Shown piece by piece: positions 17,720 through 27,134 of a stretch of DNA of 64,000 bases. The stretch's first letter is position 1. Every line of letters starts with the position of its first letter. The notes under the pieces were generated by a model, which ran no database searches, was not told where the DNA came from, and saw only the letters and a program-made list of their open reading frames with translations. Both the position numbers and the translations under genes were made by a program. Source of the DNA: Chiayiivirga sp. (lineage in GTDB: Bacteria; Pseudomonadota; Gammaproteobacteria; Xanthomonadales; Xanthomonadaceae); contig JALCLA010000003.1 in assembly GCA_022647565.1 (NCBI GenBank), positions 558,001-622,000 of the forward strand, given 5' to 3'.

Positions 17720-19132
17720 ATGCTCCCTTGGGTTTTTCTCGGCTTGCTCGCCCTGCCTGCGCCCGCTATGGCCGCTGCCGGCACCGATCCGGCTCAGCTC
17801 GACCTGACCTTGCATGCGGTGGGCTGGATCGCGCTGGCGGTGTTTCTCCTGGCTTACACGCTGGTCATCCTGGAGGAGCGCACCCACCTGGCGAAATCCA
17901 AGCCGGTGATGCTGGGTGCGGCCCTGATCTGGGGATTGATCGCCTGGCATGCGTCGGGCGACGCCAGCCTTGCCCGGGACGTCGCGAGCAACGCGTTTCG
18001 CCACATCTTCCTCGAATTCGCGGAGCTGTTCTTCTTCCTGATCGTGGCCATGACCTACGTCAGCGCCATGACCGAACGCAACGTGTTCGAGGCCCTGCGC
18101 GCCGAATTGGTGAAGCGCGGGCTGGGCTACCGCCCGCTGTTCTGGCTGACCGGCGTGCTGGCGTTCTTCCTGTCGGCCGTGCTCGACAACCTCACCACGG
18201 CCCTGATCATGTCCGCGGTGGTGCTGGCAGTGGGCGCAGGCAATGCCCGCTTCGTCAGCCTCGGCTTCATCAACATCGTGGTCGCGGCCAATGCCGGCGG
18301 AGCCTGGAGCGCATTCGGCGACATCACCACCTTGATGGTGTGGCAAGCGCACAAGGTCGAGTTCTTCGAGTTCTTCCGTATCTTCGTGCCGTCGGTGGTG
18401 AACTGGCTGGTGCCGGCGCTTTGCATGCACTTCGCCCTGCCGACCGGCAAGCCCCCGCGCGGCCGCGACGACGCGGACGTGAGATACGGGGGCTTCGTCA
18501 TCTGCGGGCTGTTCGCACTGACCATCGTCATCACCGTCAGCGGCAAGCAGTTCCTGCACATGCCGCCGGTGTTCGGGATGCTGGCCGGCCTCGCCTTGCT
18601 CAAGGGCTACGCCTACGTCATCCGATGGCGCGAGCGCGGTTTTGACGAACCCGACCCGCACCCGGACCACGCGCCCTACAGCATCTTCAACATCATCGCG
18701 CGCGCCGAATGGGACACGCTGCTGTTCTTCTACGGCGTGCTGATGTGCGTAGGCGGATTGGCCACGCTCGGCTTTCTGGAACTGGCCTCGACCGAACTGT
18801 ACGGCGGACTCGGCCACACCTGGGCCAACATCGCGATGGGTGCGCTCTCGGCCGTCGTCGACAACATCCCGATCATGTATGCGGTGCTGCAGATGAGCCC
18901 GCCGATGGACCACGGTCAATGGCTGCTGGTCACGCTGACCGCGGGCGTCGGTGGCTCGATGCTCTCGGTCGGCTCGGCCGCCGGCGTGGCCTTGATGGGC
19001 GTGTCGAAGGGCCAGTACACGTTCTCCAGTCACCTGCGATGGACCGGGGCGATCGCGCTCGGCTATGCGTTGTCGGTCGCCGTGCACCTGTGGTGGAACG
19101 CGGAGCACTTCTCCAACGGCGTGTGGCGCTAA
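17720..19132 (+). CDS. nhaD: Na+/H+ antiporter NhaD
   Basis: 470-aa sodium:proton antiporter of the NhaD branch of the ion-transporter superfamily, expelling Na+ (and Li+) at the inner membrane. About twelve helices; an N-terminal stretch PWVFLGLLALPAPAMAAA that resembles a cleavable or first transmembrane segment; conserved motifs FLSAVLDNLTTALIM (residues about 155-169), GGAWSAFGDITTLMVW and ALSAVVDNIPIMYAVLQM, where the two DN pairs are the expected ion-binding sites. A GTG five codons upstream (17705) is an alternative start. Convergent with the Nudix gene, whose stop is only 2 bp away, with no terminator between. Confidence 0.92.
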   Translation: MLPWVFLGLLALPAPAMAAAGTDPAQLDLTLHAVGWIALAVFLLAYTLVILEERTHLAKSKPVMLGAALIWGLIAWHASGDASLARDVASNAFRHIFLEFAELFFFLIVAMTYVSAMTERNVFEALRAELVKRGLGYRPLFWLTGVLAFFLSAVLDNLTTALIMSAVVLAVGAGNARFVSLGFINIVVAANAGGAWSAFGDITTLMVWQAHKVEFFEFFRIFVPSVVNWLVPALCMHFALPTGKPPRGRDDADVRYGGFVICGLFALTIVITVSGKQFLHMPPVFGMLAGLALLKGYAYVIRWRERGFDEPDPHPDHAPYSIFNIIARAEWDTLLFFYGVLMCVGGLATLGFLELASTELYGGLGHTWANIAMGALSAVVDNIPIMYAVLQMSPPMDHGQWLLVTLTAGVGGSMLSVGSAAGVALMGVSKGQYTFSSHLRWTGAIALGYALSVAVHLWWNAEHFSNGVWR

Positions 19133-19134
19133 GG

Positions 19135-19686
19135 TCAGCCCGACGCGCGCGCCAGCCACTTTGCCGCCATGCGTCGCACCGAGGCGTCGGTGCCGGCGTC
19201 CTCGACCAGGTCCGCGACGGGACGCCAGGCCAGAGCATGCGATTCCTCGCTCACCACGAAGCCTTCGTCCTCGCCTGCGCGCACCACGTAGCGCACGTCG
19301 TAGTGCCAGTGTTCGGGGTCGGACTTGCGCGCCGGGATGCGGTGGCGGTCGATGTCGAAGATCTCGTCACCCTCGATCCGCAAGCCGCGCAATCCGGTTT
19401 CCTCTTCTGCTTCGCGCAACGCCACCCGGGCGAGATCGCGGTCGCCATCGGCATGGCCGCCTGGCTGCAGCCAGCGGTCGAGTTTTCGATGATGGGTCAG
19501 CAGGACGCGAAGCCCGTCGCGACTTGCCACCCACGCCGACCCGGTGAAGTGCCCGATCTCGTGGCTACGCTCGAAAACATCGGGAGCCGAGTCCAGAAAT
19601 TCAGCGAATCGCCCGGCTGCGCCGGCCTCCTGCGGCCAGCGGAGGCCATAGCGCGTCAGGGCGGCAGCCAGGGATGAGGAAGGCAT
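19135..19686 (-). CDS. Nudix hydrolase
   Basis: 183-aa phosphohydrolase. The Nudix box reads GGHADGDRDLARVAL then REAEEETGL; the catalytic REUxEExGU half is intact, but the first box glutamate (Gx5E) is Arg. That first Glu is not the main metal ligand, so activity is plausible. The N-terminal leader (residues 1-45) with an LDSAPDVFERSHEIGHFTGSAW-like stretch and the GGH start resemble the NUDIX subgroup acting on nucleoside diphosphate sugars or similar, but the substrate cannot be told from sequence. ATG 19686. Confidence 0.85.
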   Translation of the reverse strand: MPSSSLAAALTRYGLRWPQEAGAAGRFAEFLDSAPDVFERSHEIGHFTGSAWVASRDGLRVLLTHHRKLDRWLQPGGHADGDRDLARVALREAEEETGLRGLRIEGDEIFDIDRHRIPARKSDPEHWHYDVRYVVRAGEDEGFVVSEESHALAWRPVADLVEDAGTDASVRRMAAKWLARASG

Positions 19687-19834
19687 GGATCACGATGGGA
19701 TGATGCAGGAGGCCGCAGCATAGCGGCGCAAACGCGCCGGAATGCGCTTGCCGCCCCTGCCCCCCTGCGCTAAGGTTCCGCCGCCGTGCTGGGGGACTGC
19801 CCGGCACCATCGTATTCATCAGGGGAACAATCAC

Positions 19835-21358
19835 ATGGCGAGCACGCCCGATCGCGGCCTCATTTCGCGCATCCTGGTTCGAAAGAGTGTCGAACAGGTG
19901 CAACGGGAAACCGAAACCAGCGCGCTGAAACGTACCTTGGGACCGTGGAATCTTGTGTTCCTCGGTATCGGTTGCATCATCGGTGCCGGCATCTTCGTGC
20001 GCACCGGCAATGCGGCAGCCCTGCACGCCGGCCCGGCGGTGCTGATTTCCTTCCTCGTGGCGGGCGTGGTCTGCGCCCTCGCCGGCCTGTGCTACGCCGA
20101 GTTGTCTTCGACCCTGCCGGTATCGGGCTCGGCCTACACGTACAGCTACACCACCATTGGCGAGTTCGCTGCTTGGATCATGGGCGGCTTGTTGCTGCTT
20201 GAATACGGCCTCGCTGCCTCGGTGGTGGCCGTGGGCTGGTCGGGCTATGTGGTCAGCCTGCTCGGCGACTATGGACTGGTGATCCCGCCCGAGCTCACCG
20301 GGCCCTACGGCCATGCGCTGATTCGCGACGGTGCGGCAGTGCTGGCGGCAGATGGCTCGGCGGTGATGACCGTGTTCAACTTGCCGGCCTTTCTGATCTG
20401 CATGTTGCTGGCGGGCCTGCTGGTGATCGGCGTGTCCGAGAGTGCCAAGGTCAACAACATCATCGTGGCGATCAAGGGCACCGTCATCATCGCCTTCATC
20501 GTGATCGTAGGCTGGTACGTGATCCAGCACTTCGATGCGCTCAAGGGCAACTGGGACCCCTTCATCCCCGAAGCCACCGGCAAGGACGGCGAGTTCGGCT
20601 GGGGCGGCATCCTGCGCGCGGCCTCGATCGTGTTCTTCGCCTACATCGGTTTCGAAGCAGTTTCCACCGCCGGGCAGGAAGCCAAGAATCCAAAGCGCGA
20701 CATGCCCTTCGGCATCATCGGCTCGCTCCTGATCTGCACCATTCTCTACATTCTGGTCTCGATCGTGATGACCCTGATGGTGGACTACAAGCTGCTCAAC
20801 GTACCCGATCCAGTCGCCGTGGCGGTCGATGCTTTGGGTCCAAGTTGGGGCTGGTTTGCAAAGACCGTCAAGATCGGTGCCATCATCGGCCTGACCTCCG
20901 TGATTCTGGTGCTAATGTACGGCCAGACCCGCATCTTCTACACCATGGCGCGCGATGGTCTGCTGCCACGCGTATTTGCCACCGTGCATGCGAAGTTCAA
21001 GACGCCTTGGATCAACACCATCCTCGTTGGCCTGATCACTGCCATCGCCGCGGGCTTCTTCGACATCAACACCTTGGGCGACATGACCTCGGTTGGCACG
21101 CTGGCCGCGTTCGGCATCGTCTGTCTCTCGGTGATGTGGCTGCGAACCACGCATCCGCAACTGCCGCGCGGTTTCCGCGTGCCGATGTACCCGATTCTGC
21201 CGGTGCTTGGCATCATTGCCTGCTTCGGCCTGATCTTCACGGTGGAGAAGCGCGTGCTGATCTTTTTCGCTTGGTACGCGCTGGCCTCGGTGATCCTCTA
21301 CTTCATCTACGGCATCCGCAATTCGCGGCTGCAGAAGGGTCTGGGTTCGCTCGACTGA
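19835..21358 (+). CDS. APC-family amino acid permease (cationic-type, YfnA-like)
   Basis: 507-aa inner-membrane transporter with about twelve helices. The first core helix has the unwound GIGCIIGAGIFVRTG motif that binds the amino acid alpha-groups (residues about 46-60); FFAYIGFEAVSTAGQEAKNP marks helix 6 and the following loop, typical of the CAT/YfnA subgroup. Ending GIRNSRLQKGLGSLD. ATG 19835 is preceded by AGGGGAAC, a clear ribosome site. Monocistronic: preceded by a divergent Nudix gene and followed by a strong terminator. Confidence 0.9.
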   Translation: MASTPDRGLISRILVRKSVEQVQRETETSALKRTLGPWNLVFLGIGCIIGAGIFVRTGNAAALHAGPAVLISFLVAGVVCALAGLCYAELSSTLPVSGSAYTYSYTTIGEFAAWIMGGLLLLEYGLAASVVAVGWSGYVVSLLGDYGLVIPPELTGPYGHALIRDGAAVLAADGSAVMTVFNLPAFLICMLLAGLLVIGVSESAKVNNIIVAIKGTVIIAFIVIVGWYVIQHFDALKGNWDPFIPEATGKDGEFGWGGILRAASIVFFAYIGFEAVSTAGQEAKNPKRDMPFGIIGSLLICTILYILVSIVMTLMVDYKLLNVPDPVAVAVDALGPSWGWFAKTVKIGAIIGLTSVILVLMYGQTRIFYTMARDGLLPRVFATVHAKFKTPWINTILVGLITAIAAGFFDINTLGDMTSVGTLAAFGIVCLSVMWLRTTHPQLPRGFRVPMYPILPVLGIIACFGLIFTVEKRVLIFFAWYALASVILYFIYGIRNSRLQKGLGSLD

Positions 21359-21378
21359 CGCAGGGCCTTCCGGCCTGA

Positions 21379-21411
21379 CAAAAACGGCGCGGACTCCGCG
21401 CCGTTTTTGTT
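21379..21411. terminator. Bidirectional terminator between the permease and rmuC
   Basis: Two 16-nt complementary arms around a single C (21379-21394 and 21396-21411); the core is ACGGCGCGGA pairing with TCCGCGCCGT, and A5/T5 tracts lie on either side. It can end both the plus-strand permease and the minus-strand rmuC transcript. Confidence 0.88.
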
Positions 21412-21449
21412 TCAGTGACCGGATCAGCCGCGGGCAAGAATGAAACGAT

Positions 21450-22817
21450 TCACTCGGCCTCGTGATCGCCGGCAGCATCCGCCGGCCGATCCAGCAAACT
21501 CTCAGGTAGCCGCTTCGACGGAGCCACACCCAGTTCACGCAACTGCTCGGCGCGCCGCACAAGGTTGCCTTTGCCCTGCGCCAGCTTGCTCAGCGCCTGC
21601 CGATGTGCGGTCTGAGCGCGGTCGAGCGCATCGCCCACCTTGAGCATGTCCTCGCCGAATCCGACGAACTTGTCGTAGAGCTTGCCGGCCTCGCTCGCGA
21701 TGCGGGCGGCATTGCGGTTCTGCGCCTCGGTGCGCCACAGCTGCGCCACCAGGCGTAGCGAGGCCAGCAGGTTGCTGGGGCCGACCAGGATGATCTTGCG
21801 CTCGAAGGCGTAGTCGTAAAGCGAGGCATCGCGCCGCAAGGCTTCGAGGAAGGCACCTTCCACCGGCACGAACAGCAGCACCAGATCCGGCGCATTCACG
21901 CCTTCGAGCCGGCTGTAGTCCTTTTCGCCCAGACCGCGCACGTGGTTGCGCAGGGCCGCCACGTGCCGCGTCAGGGCCTGCTCGCGTTCCTCGGCATCGG
22001 CCGCGTCGCAGGCGCGCTGATAGTCGAGCAAGAGCATCTTGGCGTCGATCACGATGTCCTTGCCTTCAGGCAATTTCAGCACCGCATCGGGGCGATAGCG
22101 CTCGCCCTCGGCATCGCGGAAGCTCTCCTGGGTGAGGTATTGCTGGCCCTTCTCCAGCCCGGCCGATTCGAGCAGGCGCTCGAGCTTGAGCTCACCCCAA
22201 TAGCCCTGCGAGCGGTTGTCGGCGTTGAGCGCGCGACTGAGCGACTGGGCTTCGCGCCCAAGATTCTGATTGAGCCGGACCAGGTCATCGATGCGGGTCT
22301 GCAAGGCGACGCGCGCGTTGTTCTCCTTCTCGTATCCCTCCACCACCGCGCGGCGGAAATCACCAAGCTGTTCGCGCAGCGGCGTGAGCAACTGACCAAG
22401 CTGGGTCTGTTGTGCTTCGCCGAAGCGTTTCGACTTGTCCTCAAGGATCTCGCCAGCGAGCGTCTGGAACTCGGCCTTGAGCGCCTCGCGCGAGGTTTCC
22501 AGATCACGGTAGCGTTGCGCAAAGGCGCGTTGCTGTTCGTCCATGCGCGCGCCCAGCTCGGCGCTGCGCGCCTCCGCCACCTGGCGCGCGTCGCGCGTGG
22601 CGCGCAACTCGAGCTCGAGCGCTTCGTGTTGTCGAACCAGGGCGTCGGCGCGTTCGGCGCGCGCGTTCAGGGCCAGCACTTCCGGCTCGCGCGCGGCGCG
22701 CCCGGCCAGTTGCGCCGTAAGGATTCGTGCCCGTCCCAGGATCCAGGCCACGCTGCCGGCCAGCAGCAGGCCTGCAGCCAGGCCGGCCAGGCCCCAGAGA
22801 AGTTCATTCGTGGTCAC
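21450..22817 (-). CDS. rmuC: DNA recombination protein RmuC
   Basis: 455-aa membrane-anchored coiled-coil protein with a PD-(D/E)xK-like nuclease domain; RmuC limits inverted-repeat recombination. N-terminal helix [23 protein letters not shown], long coiled coil (residues about 50-190), then the conserved core with [26 protein letters not shown] and [22 protein letters not shown], cited as pieces from residues 215-330. GTG start at 22817 with GGAA upstream. Divergent from the mtn operon. Confidence 0.93.
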   Translation of the reverse strand: MTTNELLWGLAGLAAGLLLAGSVAWILGRARILTAQLAGRAAREPEVLALNARAERADALVRQHEALELELRATRDARQVAEARSAELGARMDEQQRAFAQRYRDLETSREALKAEFQTLAGEILEDKSKRFGEAQQTQLGQLLTPLREQLGDFRRAVVEGYEKENNARVALQTRIDDLVRLNQNLGREAQSLSRALNADNRSQGYWGELKLERLLESAGLEKGQQYLTQESFRDAEGERYRPDAVLKLPEGKDIVIDAKMLLLDYQRACDAADAEEREQALTRHVAALRNHVRGLGEKDYSRLEGVNAPDLVLLFVPVEGAFLEALRRDASLYDYAFERKIILVGPSNLLASLRLVAQLWRTEAQNRNAARIASEAGKLYDKFVGFGEDMLKVGDALDRAQTAHRQALSKLAQGKGNLVRRAEQLRELGVAPSKRLPESLLDRPADAAGDHEAE

Positions 22818-22920
22818 GCACCGGGTTCCGTTCGCATAGTCGGGCCGATTCTAGCGACAGCTCGGTCGCACGCGCTGCGACGCCAGGGCTGCGAGTCAGC
22901 TTCCGCGCGGCCCCTTCCGC

Positions 22921-22926
22921 TAAACT
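22921..22926 (+). promoter_or_regulatory. Candidate -10 element for mtnBDC, leaderless configuration
   Basis: TAAACT lies 7 nt before the mtnB ATG and no Shine-Dalgarno sequence is visible in CTGCGCCGC before the ATG. A start site at the ATG would give a leaderless mRNA. No clear -35 box. Confidence 0.3.
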
Positions 22927-22933
22927 GCGCCGC

Positions 22934-23569
22934 ATGAACGCATCGCCCTACGATCCCGGACTCCTCGCCGCGCGCGCGAAGGAGATCGTCGCCAACACGC
23001 GCGAACTGTCCGCGCTGGGCTGGACCCCGGCCACGAGCAGCAATTTCTCGATGCGGCTGGAAGGCCGCCTGGTGGCGATCACCGTTTCCGGCCGCGACAA
23101 GGGCAAGCTCGACGAGTCCGACATCATGGTCGTGGACTGGGATGGCAAGGCCGTGGGCAGCCAGCACCGACCCTCGGCCGAGACTGGGCTCCACACGCAG
23201 CTCTACCGCCGCTTTCCCGAAGTGAACGTGGTGCTGCACACCCACTCGCGGGTGCAGACGGTGGCCTCGCGCCTGTTCGCCCCGCAAGGCTACGTGCGAT
23301 TGCAGGGCTACGAACTGCAGAAGGCGTTTTCGGGCAACAGCACGCACGAGGACATGCTGGAGATCCCGGTGCTGCCCAACAGCCAGGACATCCCGGCCCT
23401 GGTGGCGCGGGTCGAACGACTGACCTACGCGCGGTCGCTCTGGGGCTACCTCATCGACGGCCACGGCATCTACGCCTGGGGCCGCGACATGCCCGAGGCA
23501 CGCCGCCACCTGGAAGCCTTCGAGTTCCTGCTCGACTGCGAACTGGACCTGAGGAGAATGCGCGCATGA
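22934..23569 (+). CDS. mtnB: Methylthioribulose-1-phosphate dehydratase MtnB
   Basis: 211-aa zinc enzyme of the class II aldolase/AraD fold, converting 5-methylthioribulose 1-phosphate to the 2,3-diketo intermediate of methionine salvage. Visible: substrate-loop SNFSMRL near residue 37, GRDKGKL, zinc ligands HTHSRVQ (about residues 95-101) and a later His in [13 protein letters not shown]. Length matches bacterial MtnB (about 205-210 aa). First gene of a tightly overlapping mtnB-mtnD-mtnC set (ATGA, then GTGA). Confidence 0.94.
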   Translation: MNASPYDPGLLAARAKEIVANTRELSALGWTPATSSNFSMRLEGRLVAITVSGRDKGKLDESDIMVVDWDGKAVGSQHRPSAETGLHTQLYRRFPEVNVVLHTHSRVQTVASRLFAPQGYVRLQGYELQKAFSGNSTHEDMLEIPVLPNSQDIPALVARVERLTYARSLWGYLIDGHGIYAWGRDMPEARRHLEAFEFLLDCELDLRRMRA

Positions 23570-24114
23570 GCCGACTCCGCATCTTTTCCGAGAACGATCC
23601 GCTGATTCCGGATTACCTCAGCACCGACCACGCCAGCATCGCGGCCGAACTGGCCAGGATCGGCGTGCGCTTCGAGCAGTGGGAGGCAAGCCAGCCAATC
23701 GAACCCGGCGCCGAGCCCGAAGCCGTGATGGCCGCCTATCGCGCCGACATCGACCGCCTCGTCGCGGAGAATGGTTTTCGCAGCGTGGACGTCGTCAGCA
23801 TCTCGCCCGATCACCCGGAGCGCGAGGCAATGCGCGCCAAGTTCCTCGATGAGCATTACCACAAGGAAGACGAAGTCCGCTTCTTCGTCGCCGGCAGCGG
23901 CCTGTTCACCCTGCACGTCGACGATCGCGTCTACGAGGTGCGCTGCCAGAGCGGCGACCTGATCGGCGTGCCTGATCGCACCCACCATTGGTTCGACATG
24001 GGTCCGGCGCCGTACTTCGTCGCGATCCGCTTCTTCACCGAACCCGATGGCTGGGTCGGGCACTTCACCGGCACCGACATCGCGCAGCGCTTCCCGCGAT
24101 TCGAAGCCGCGTGA
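23566..24114 (+). CDS. mtnD: Acireductone dioxygenase MtnD
   Basis: 182-aa cupin metalloenzyme acting on 1,2-dihydroxy-3-keto-5-methylthiopentene: with Fe it yields the 2-keto acid precursor of methionine, with Ni an off-pathway product. Metal site: [13 protein letters not shown] (HxHx4E, residues about 97-109) and the last His in [13 protein letters not shown] overlaps the mtnB stop by 4 bp. The stop overlaps the GTG of mtnC. Confidence 0.94.
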   Translation: MSRLRIFSENDPLIPDYLSTDHASIAAELARIGVRFEQWEASQPIEPGAEPEAVMAAYRADIDRLVAENGFRSVDVVSISPDHPEREAMRAKFLDEHYHKEDEVRFFVAGSGLFTLHVDDRVYEVRCQSGDLIGVPDRTHHWFDMGPAPYFVAIRFFTEPDGWVGHFTGTDIAQRFPRFEAA

Positions 24115-24821
24115 GTCGACTCGGCGTGAAAACCATCCTCACCGACATCGAAGGTACCACCAGCAGCATTTCCTTCGTCAAGGAGGTGCTGTTCCCGTAC
24201 AGCCGGGCGGCCTTGCCCGAATTCGTCGCCACGCGCGGGCACGAGCCCGAGGTGCGGCGCTGGCTGGACCAGGTTGCGCTCGAGAACGGCGGCCTGTGCG
24301 ACGACCGCATGATCGTGGAGGTGCTGCAGGGCTGGATTGATGCCGATCGCAAGCACACCGCGCTCAAGGCGCTGCAGGGTCTGATCTGGCGGGCCGGCTT
24401 CGACGGCGGCGCCTACCGTGCCCACGTCTATCCCGACGCACCGGCGCAACTGCGCGCGTGGCACGCGGCCGGACACCCGATCTACGTCTATTCCTCCGGC
24501 TCGGTCGCGGCGCAGAAGCTGTTCTTCGCGCATAGCGAAGCCGGCGACCTGCTTCCGCTGTTCTCGGGGTATTTCGACACCGAGATCGGCGGCAAGCGCG
24601 AGACCGATAGTTATGCGCGCATCGCCGCCGCCATCGGTCGCCCGGCGTCCGAACTCCTGTTTCTCTCCGATGTGGTGGAAGAACTGGACGCCGCCCGCGC
24701 GGCCGGCCTCGACACCGTGCTGGTGGATCGTCCCGACGACTACGCGCAAGCCCGACAGGGTGAAGCGGCGCATGGGCATCGTCGCGTGACCTCGTTCGCG
24801 GCCATCGATCCGGAACGGTAA
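24111..24821 (+). CDS. mtnC: Acireductone synthase (enolase-phosphatase E1) MtnC
   Basis: 236-aa HAD-family enzyme that enolises and dephosphorylates the MtnB product to the acireductone used by MtnD. HAD motif I is [15 protein letters not shown] (nucleophile Asp about residue 11), motif II VYSSGS, the lysine in GGKRET, and motif [17 protein letters not shown] at 24111 overlaps the mtnD stop (GTGA); a second GTG five codons downstream is possible. No mtnA or mtnK is nearby. Confidence 0.93.
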   Translation: MSRLGVKTILTDIEGTTSSISFVKEVLFPYSRAALPEFVATRGHEPEVRRWLDQVALENGGLCDDRMIVEVLQGWIDADRKHTALKALQGLIWRAGFDGGAYRAHVYPDAPAQLRAWHAAGHPIYVYSSGSVAAQKLFFAHSEAGDLLPLFSGYFDTEIGGKRETDSYARIAAAIGRPASELLFLSDVVEELDAARAAGLDTVLVDRPDDYAQARQGEAAHGHRRVTSFAAIDPER

Positions 24822-24823
24822 GC

Positions 24824-26226
24824 GTGGCAAGCCTCTACCGCCTGTTGCGCGACGGCCTGGGTCTCGCGCTGCTGCGCCGTCCGCGTTCGATTCCGCTCGA
24901 TGTCGGCTTCGCACACTGGACCGTCCTGGCACTGCTCGGCGTCGGCAGCGATCTGGCATGGCACTGGTTCGCCGTGCCCGCGCCACACGAACTCAATGGT
25001 TACGGCGTGCAGTCCGCGCTGGCAGCCGGCCTGTTGCGGCTGGCGGCCAGCGCCGTGCTGTGCGGCGTGGCGCAGCGCCGTGCCCTGTTCTGGACGGTGG
25101 CCGCGTGGCTGGAAGCCGCCGTGATTCCGGTGTCGCTTTTCGGCGGCCTGCTGCATCTCGCCGACGCCAACAGCGCATGGCCCGTGCACTGGATCGGCTG
25201 GCTGCTCGGCCTGGTCTGGTGGCTGGCGATCCTGCTGCGTCTGGCAATCTGGCTTTCGCCCCGCGCGATCGCAGCCTTGGGGGCGGGCCTGGCCTTCATC
25301 GCCTGTGCCCTTCCGTGGTTCTGGCTCGACTCTCAGTGGCTCTGGAATACCACCTGGTCACAGGACGCGGATGGCAGCGATACCGACTACCGCGAGCCCG
25401 GCGAACTCGACGCGCCCGAAGCCACGATCTACGCCCAGCCCGACTTGCTCGCAGCGACCCTCGCGAAGATCGTGCAGCAGCGCCCGGATCGCATCGATCT
25501 CTACGCCCTGTCCTTCGGCGGCGACGCCAGCGAGGACGTGTTCCGCAACGAAGTGGAGTACGCCGAGCGCCTGTTCGCGCAACGCTTCGATGCGCAGGAC
25601 CGCAGCCTGGCCCTGCTCAATCATCCCGACAGCGCCGCGACCCGTCCGCTGGCCACCGCGACCAACCTCGAACGTGCGCTGCTCGCACTCGGCGAGCGCA
25701 TGGACCGCGAGCAGGACATCCTCCTGCTCTACCTCACCAGCCATGGAGCGAGGATCACGAGCTCTACCTGAACCAGCCGCCGCTGCCGCTCGACCAGCTC
25801 ACCCCGGAGCGCCTGCGTGCCGCACTCGATGCCTCCGGCATCGGCTGGCGCGTGCTGGTGATTTCGGCCTGCTATTCGGGCGGATACATCGAAGCCTTGC
25901 GCGACCCGCGCACCCTCGTGGTCACCGCCGCCAGCAAGGATCGGGCCTCGTTCGGCTGCGGCTCGAACTCCGACATCACCTGGTTCGGCAAGGCCTACCT
26001 CGCCCAGGCCCTGAACCAGAGCGCGGATTTCGTCGTGGCCTTCGATGCCGCACGCACGTCGATCGAATCCTGGGAAGCCGAAGACGACATCGCCGCGTCG
26101 AAGCCGCAGATCGAGCGCGGCGCGCAGATCGAAGCGCAACTGGCACGCTGGCGCGAGCAATTCACCCCGGGGCCGGCGCTGCCCTTCGCGCGCACCGATT
26201 CGCCGCGGAAGTCGCGACGGCGGTGA
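24824..26226 (+). CDS. C13-family (caspase-like) membrane peptidase, frame broken by a 1-base deletion
   Basis: About 467 aa if repaired. N-terminal half: six or so membrane helices; C-terminal half: peptidase C13-type domain. The catalytic His is in LLYLTSHG at the end of the first frame (stop 25771) and the Cys in VISACYSGGYIE in the second, which runs to 26226. A single missing base near 25742 (after CATGG) joins them as TSHGSEDHELYLNQPP. The break thus falls between the catalytic residues. GTG start 24824 is 2 bp after mtnC. Function unknown; the peptidase name follows domain resemblance. Either a real pseudogene or, more likely given the neighbouring errors, a sequencing error. Confidence 0.75.
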
Positions 26227-26241
26227 TCCAAGGACGCGTCA

Positions 26242-27134
26242 TCAACCCGGGCTGCGCGTGGCACGCTGCGCCAGGGCGGTGTGGGGAAAATCGCAGAACA
26301 CCGCATCCACGCCGAGGTCAAACGCCGCATCGAGTTCGTCCTGCACGCACGCGACGCCCTGTGGCAACACGTCGTCGCGATAGGTCCAGGCATGGACCTG
26401 CAGTGCGGCCTCGTGGGCTGCGGCGACAAACCCTGAATCGCGCCCCCTGGCGTCGTGCAGCAAGGACTTGGCCGCGCCCAAGCCTTGCACCGCGCCGCCA
26501 TGCACGCGCAACGCAGTGCGCCAGTCGGCGTGCTCGTCCAGCAGCAGGAACACCGGCAAGCCCGTGGCCTCGCGCACCCGCTGCAGTGGTTCGATCTCGA
26601 AGCACTGCACCCACAACTGCACTCGATCCGGATCGAGCCGACGCACCATCTCGATGAAGCGAGGTACGGGGGTCTAGTCCCGAGGCGGCGAAATGCGCGA
26701 CGTGCTTGAGCTCCGGATACAAGCGCACAGCGGAACCGCGTTGTCGCGCCATGCCGTCGGCCCAGGCCAGCGCATCTCCGAACTCGGGGACAGGCCATTG
26801 CGCGTCATGACGGCGGTCACGCAAGGGAAATGGCTGGATCGCACGGAGTTGCGCCAGTTCTTCGCGCGCGAACTGCTCGACCCACCAGTCGCCGTCGCAC
26901 CGACGCACGGCGAACTCGGGGGCGCGATGCCACGTCGGTACTGCGCGAGAGATGCCGATCGTGGCGCACCATCAGCGTGCCGTCGCGCGCAACGACGAGA
27001 TCTGGTTCGATCACGTCGGCACCCTGCTCCAGCGCCAGCGCGTAGGCCGCCAGGGTGTGTTCGGGCAACAGGCCACTGGCCCCGCGATGCGCGATCACGC
27101 GCGTCGGCTTGCCGTTGAGCGTGGCCCAGGTCAT
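26242..27134 (-). CDS. Glycerophosphodiester phosphodiesterase, two frameshifts
   Basis: About 296 aa after repair. TIM-barrel GDPD hydrolysing glycerophosphodiesters to glycerol 3-phosphate and an alcohol. Start ATG 27134 gives [16 protein letters not shown] (catalytic His and Arg) and [13 protein letters not shown] (metal Glu and Asp), then MVRHDRHL (second catalytic His). The frame is lost at a G5 run (26918-26922) and again at a G5 run (26668-26672); removing one G from each restores [30 protein letters not shown] and [17 protein letters not shown]. The total length (893 nt) fits exactly two extra bases. No signal peptide, so probably cytoplasmic (UgpQ-like). Start overlaps the phosphatase stop (ATGA). 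Confidence 0.78.
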
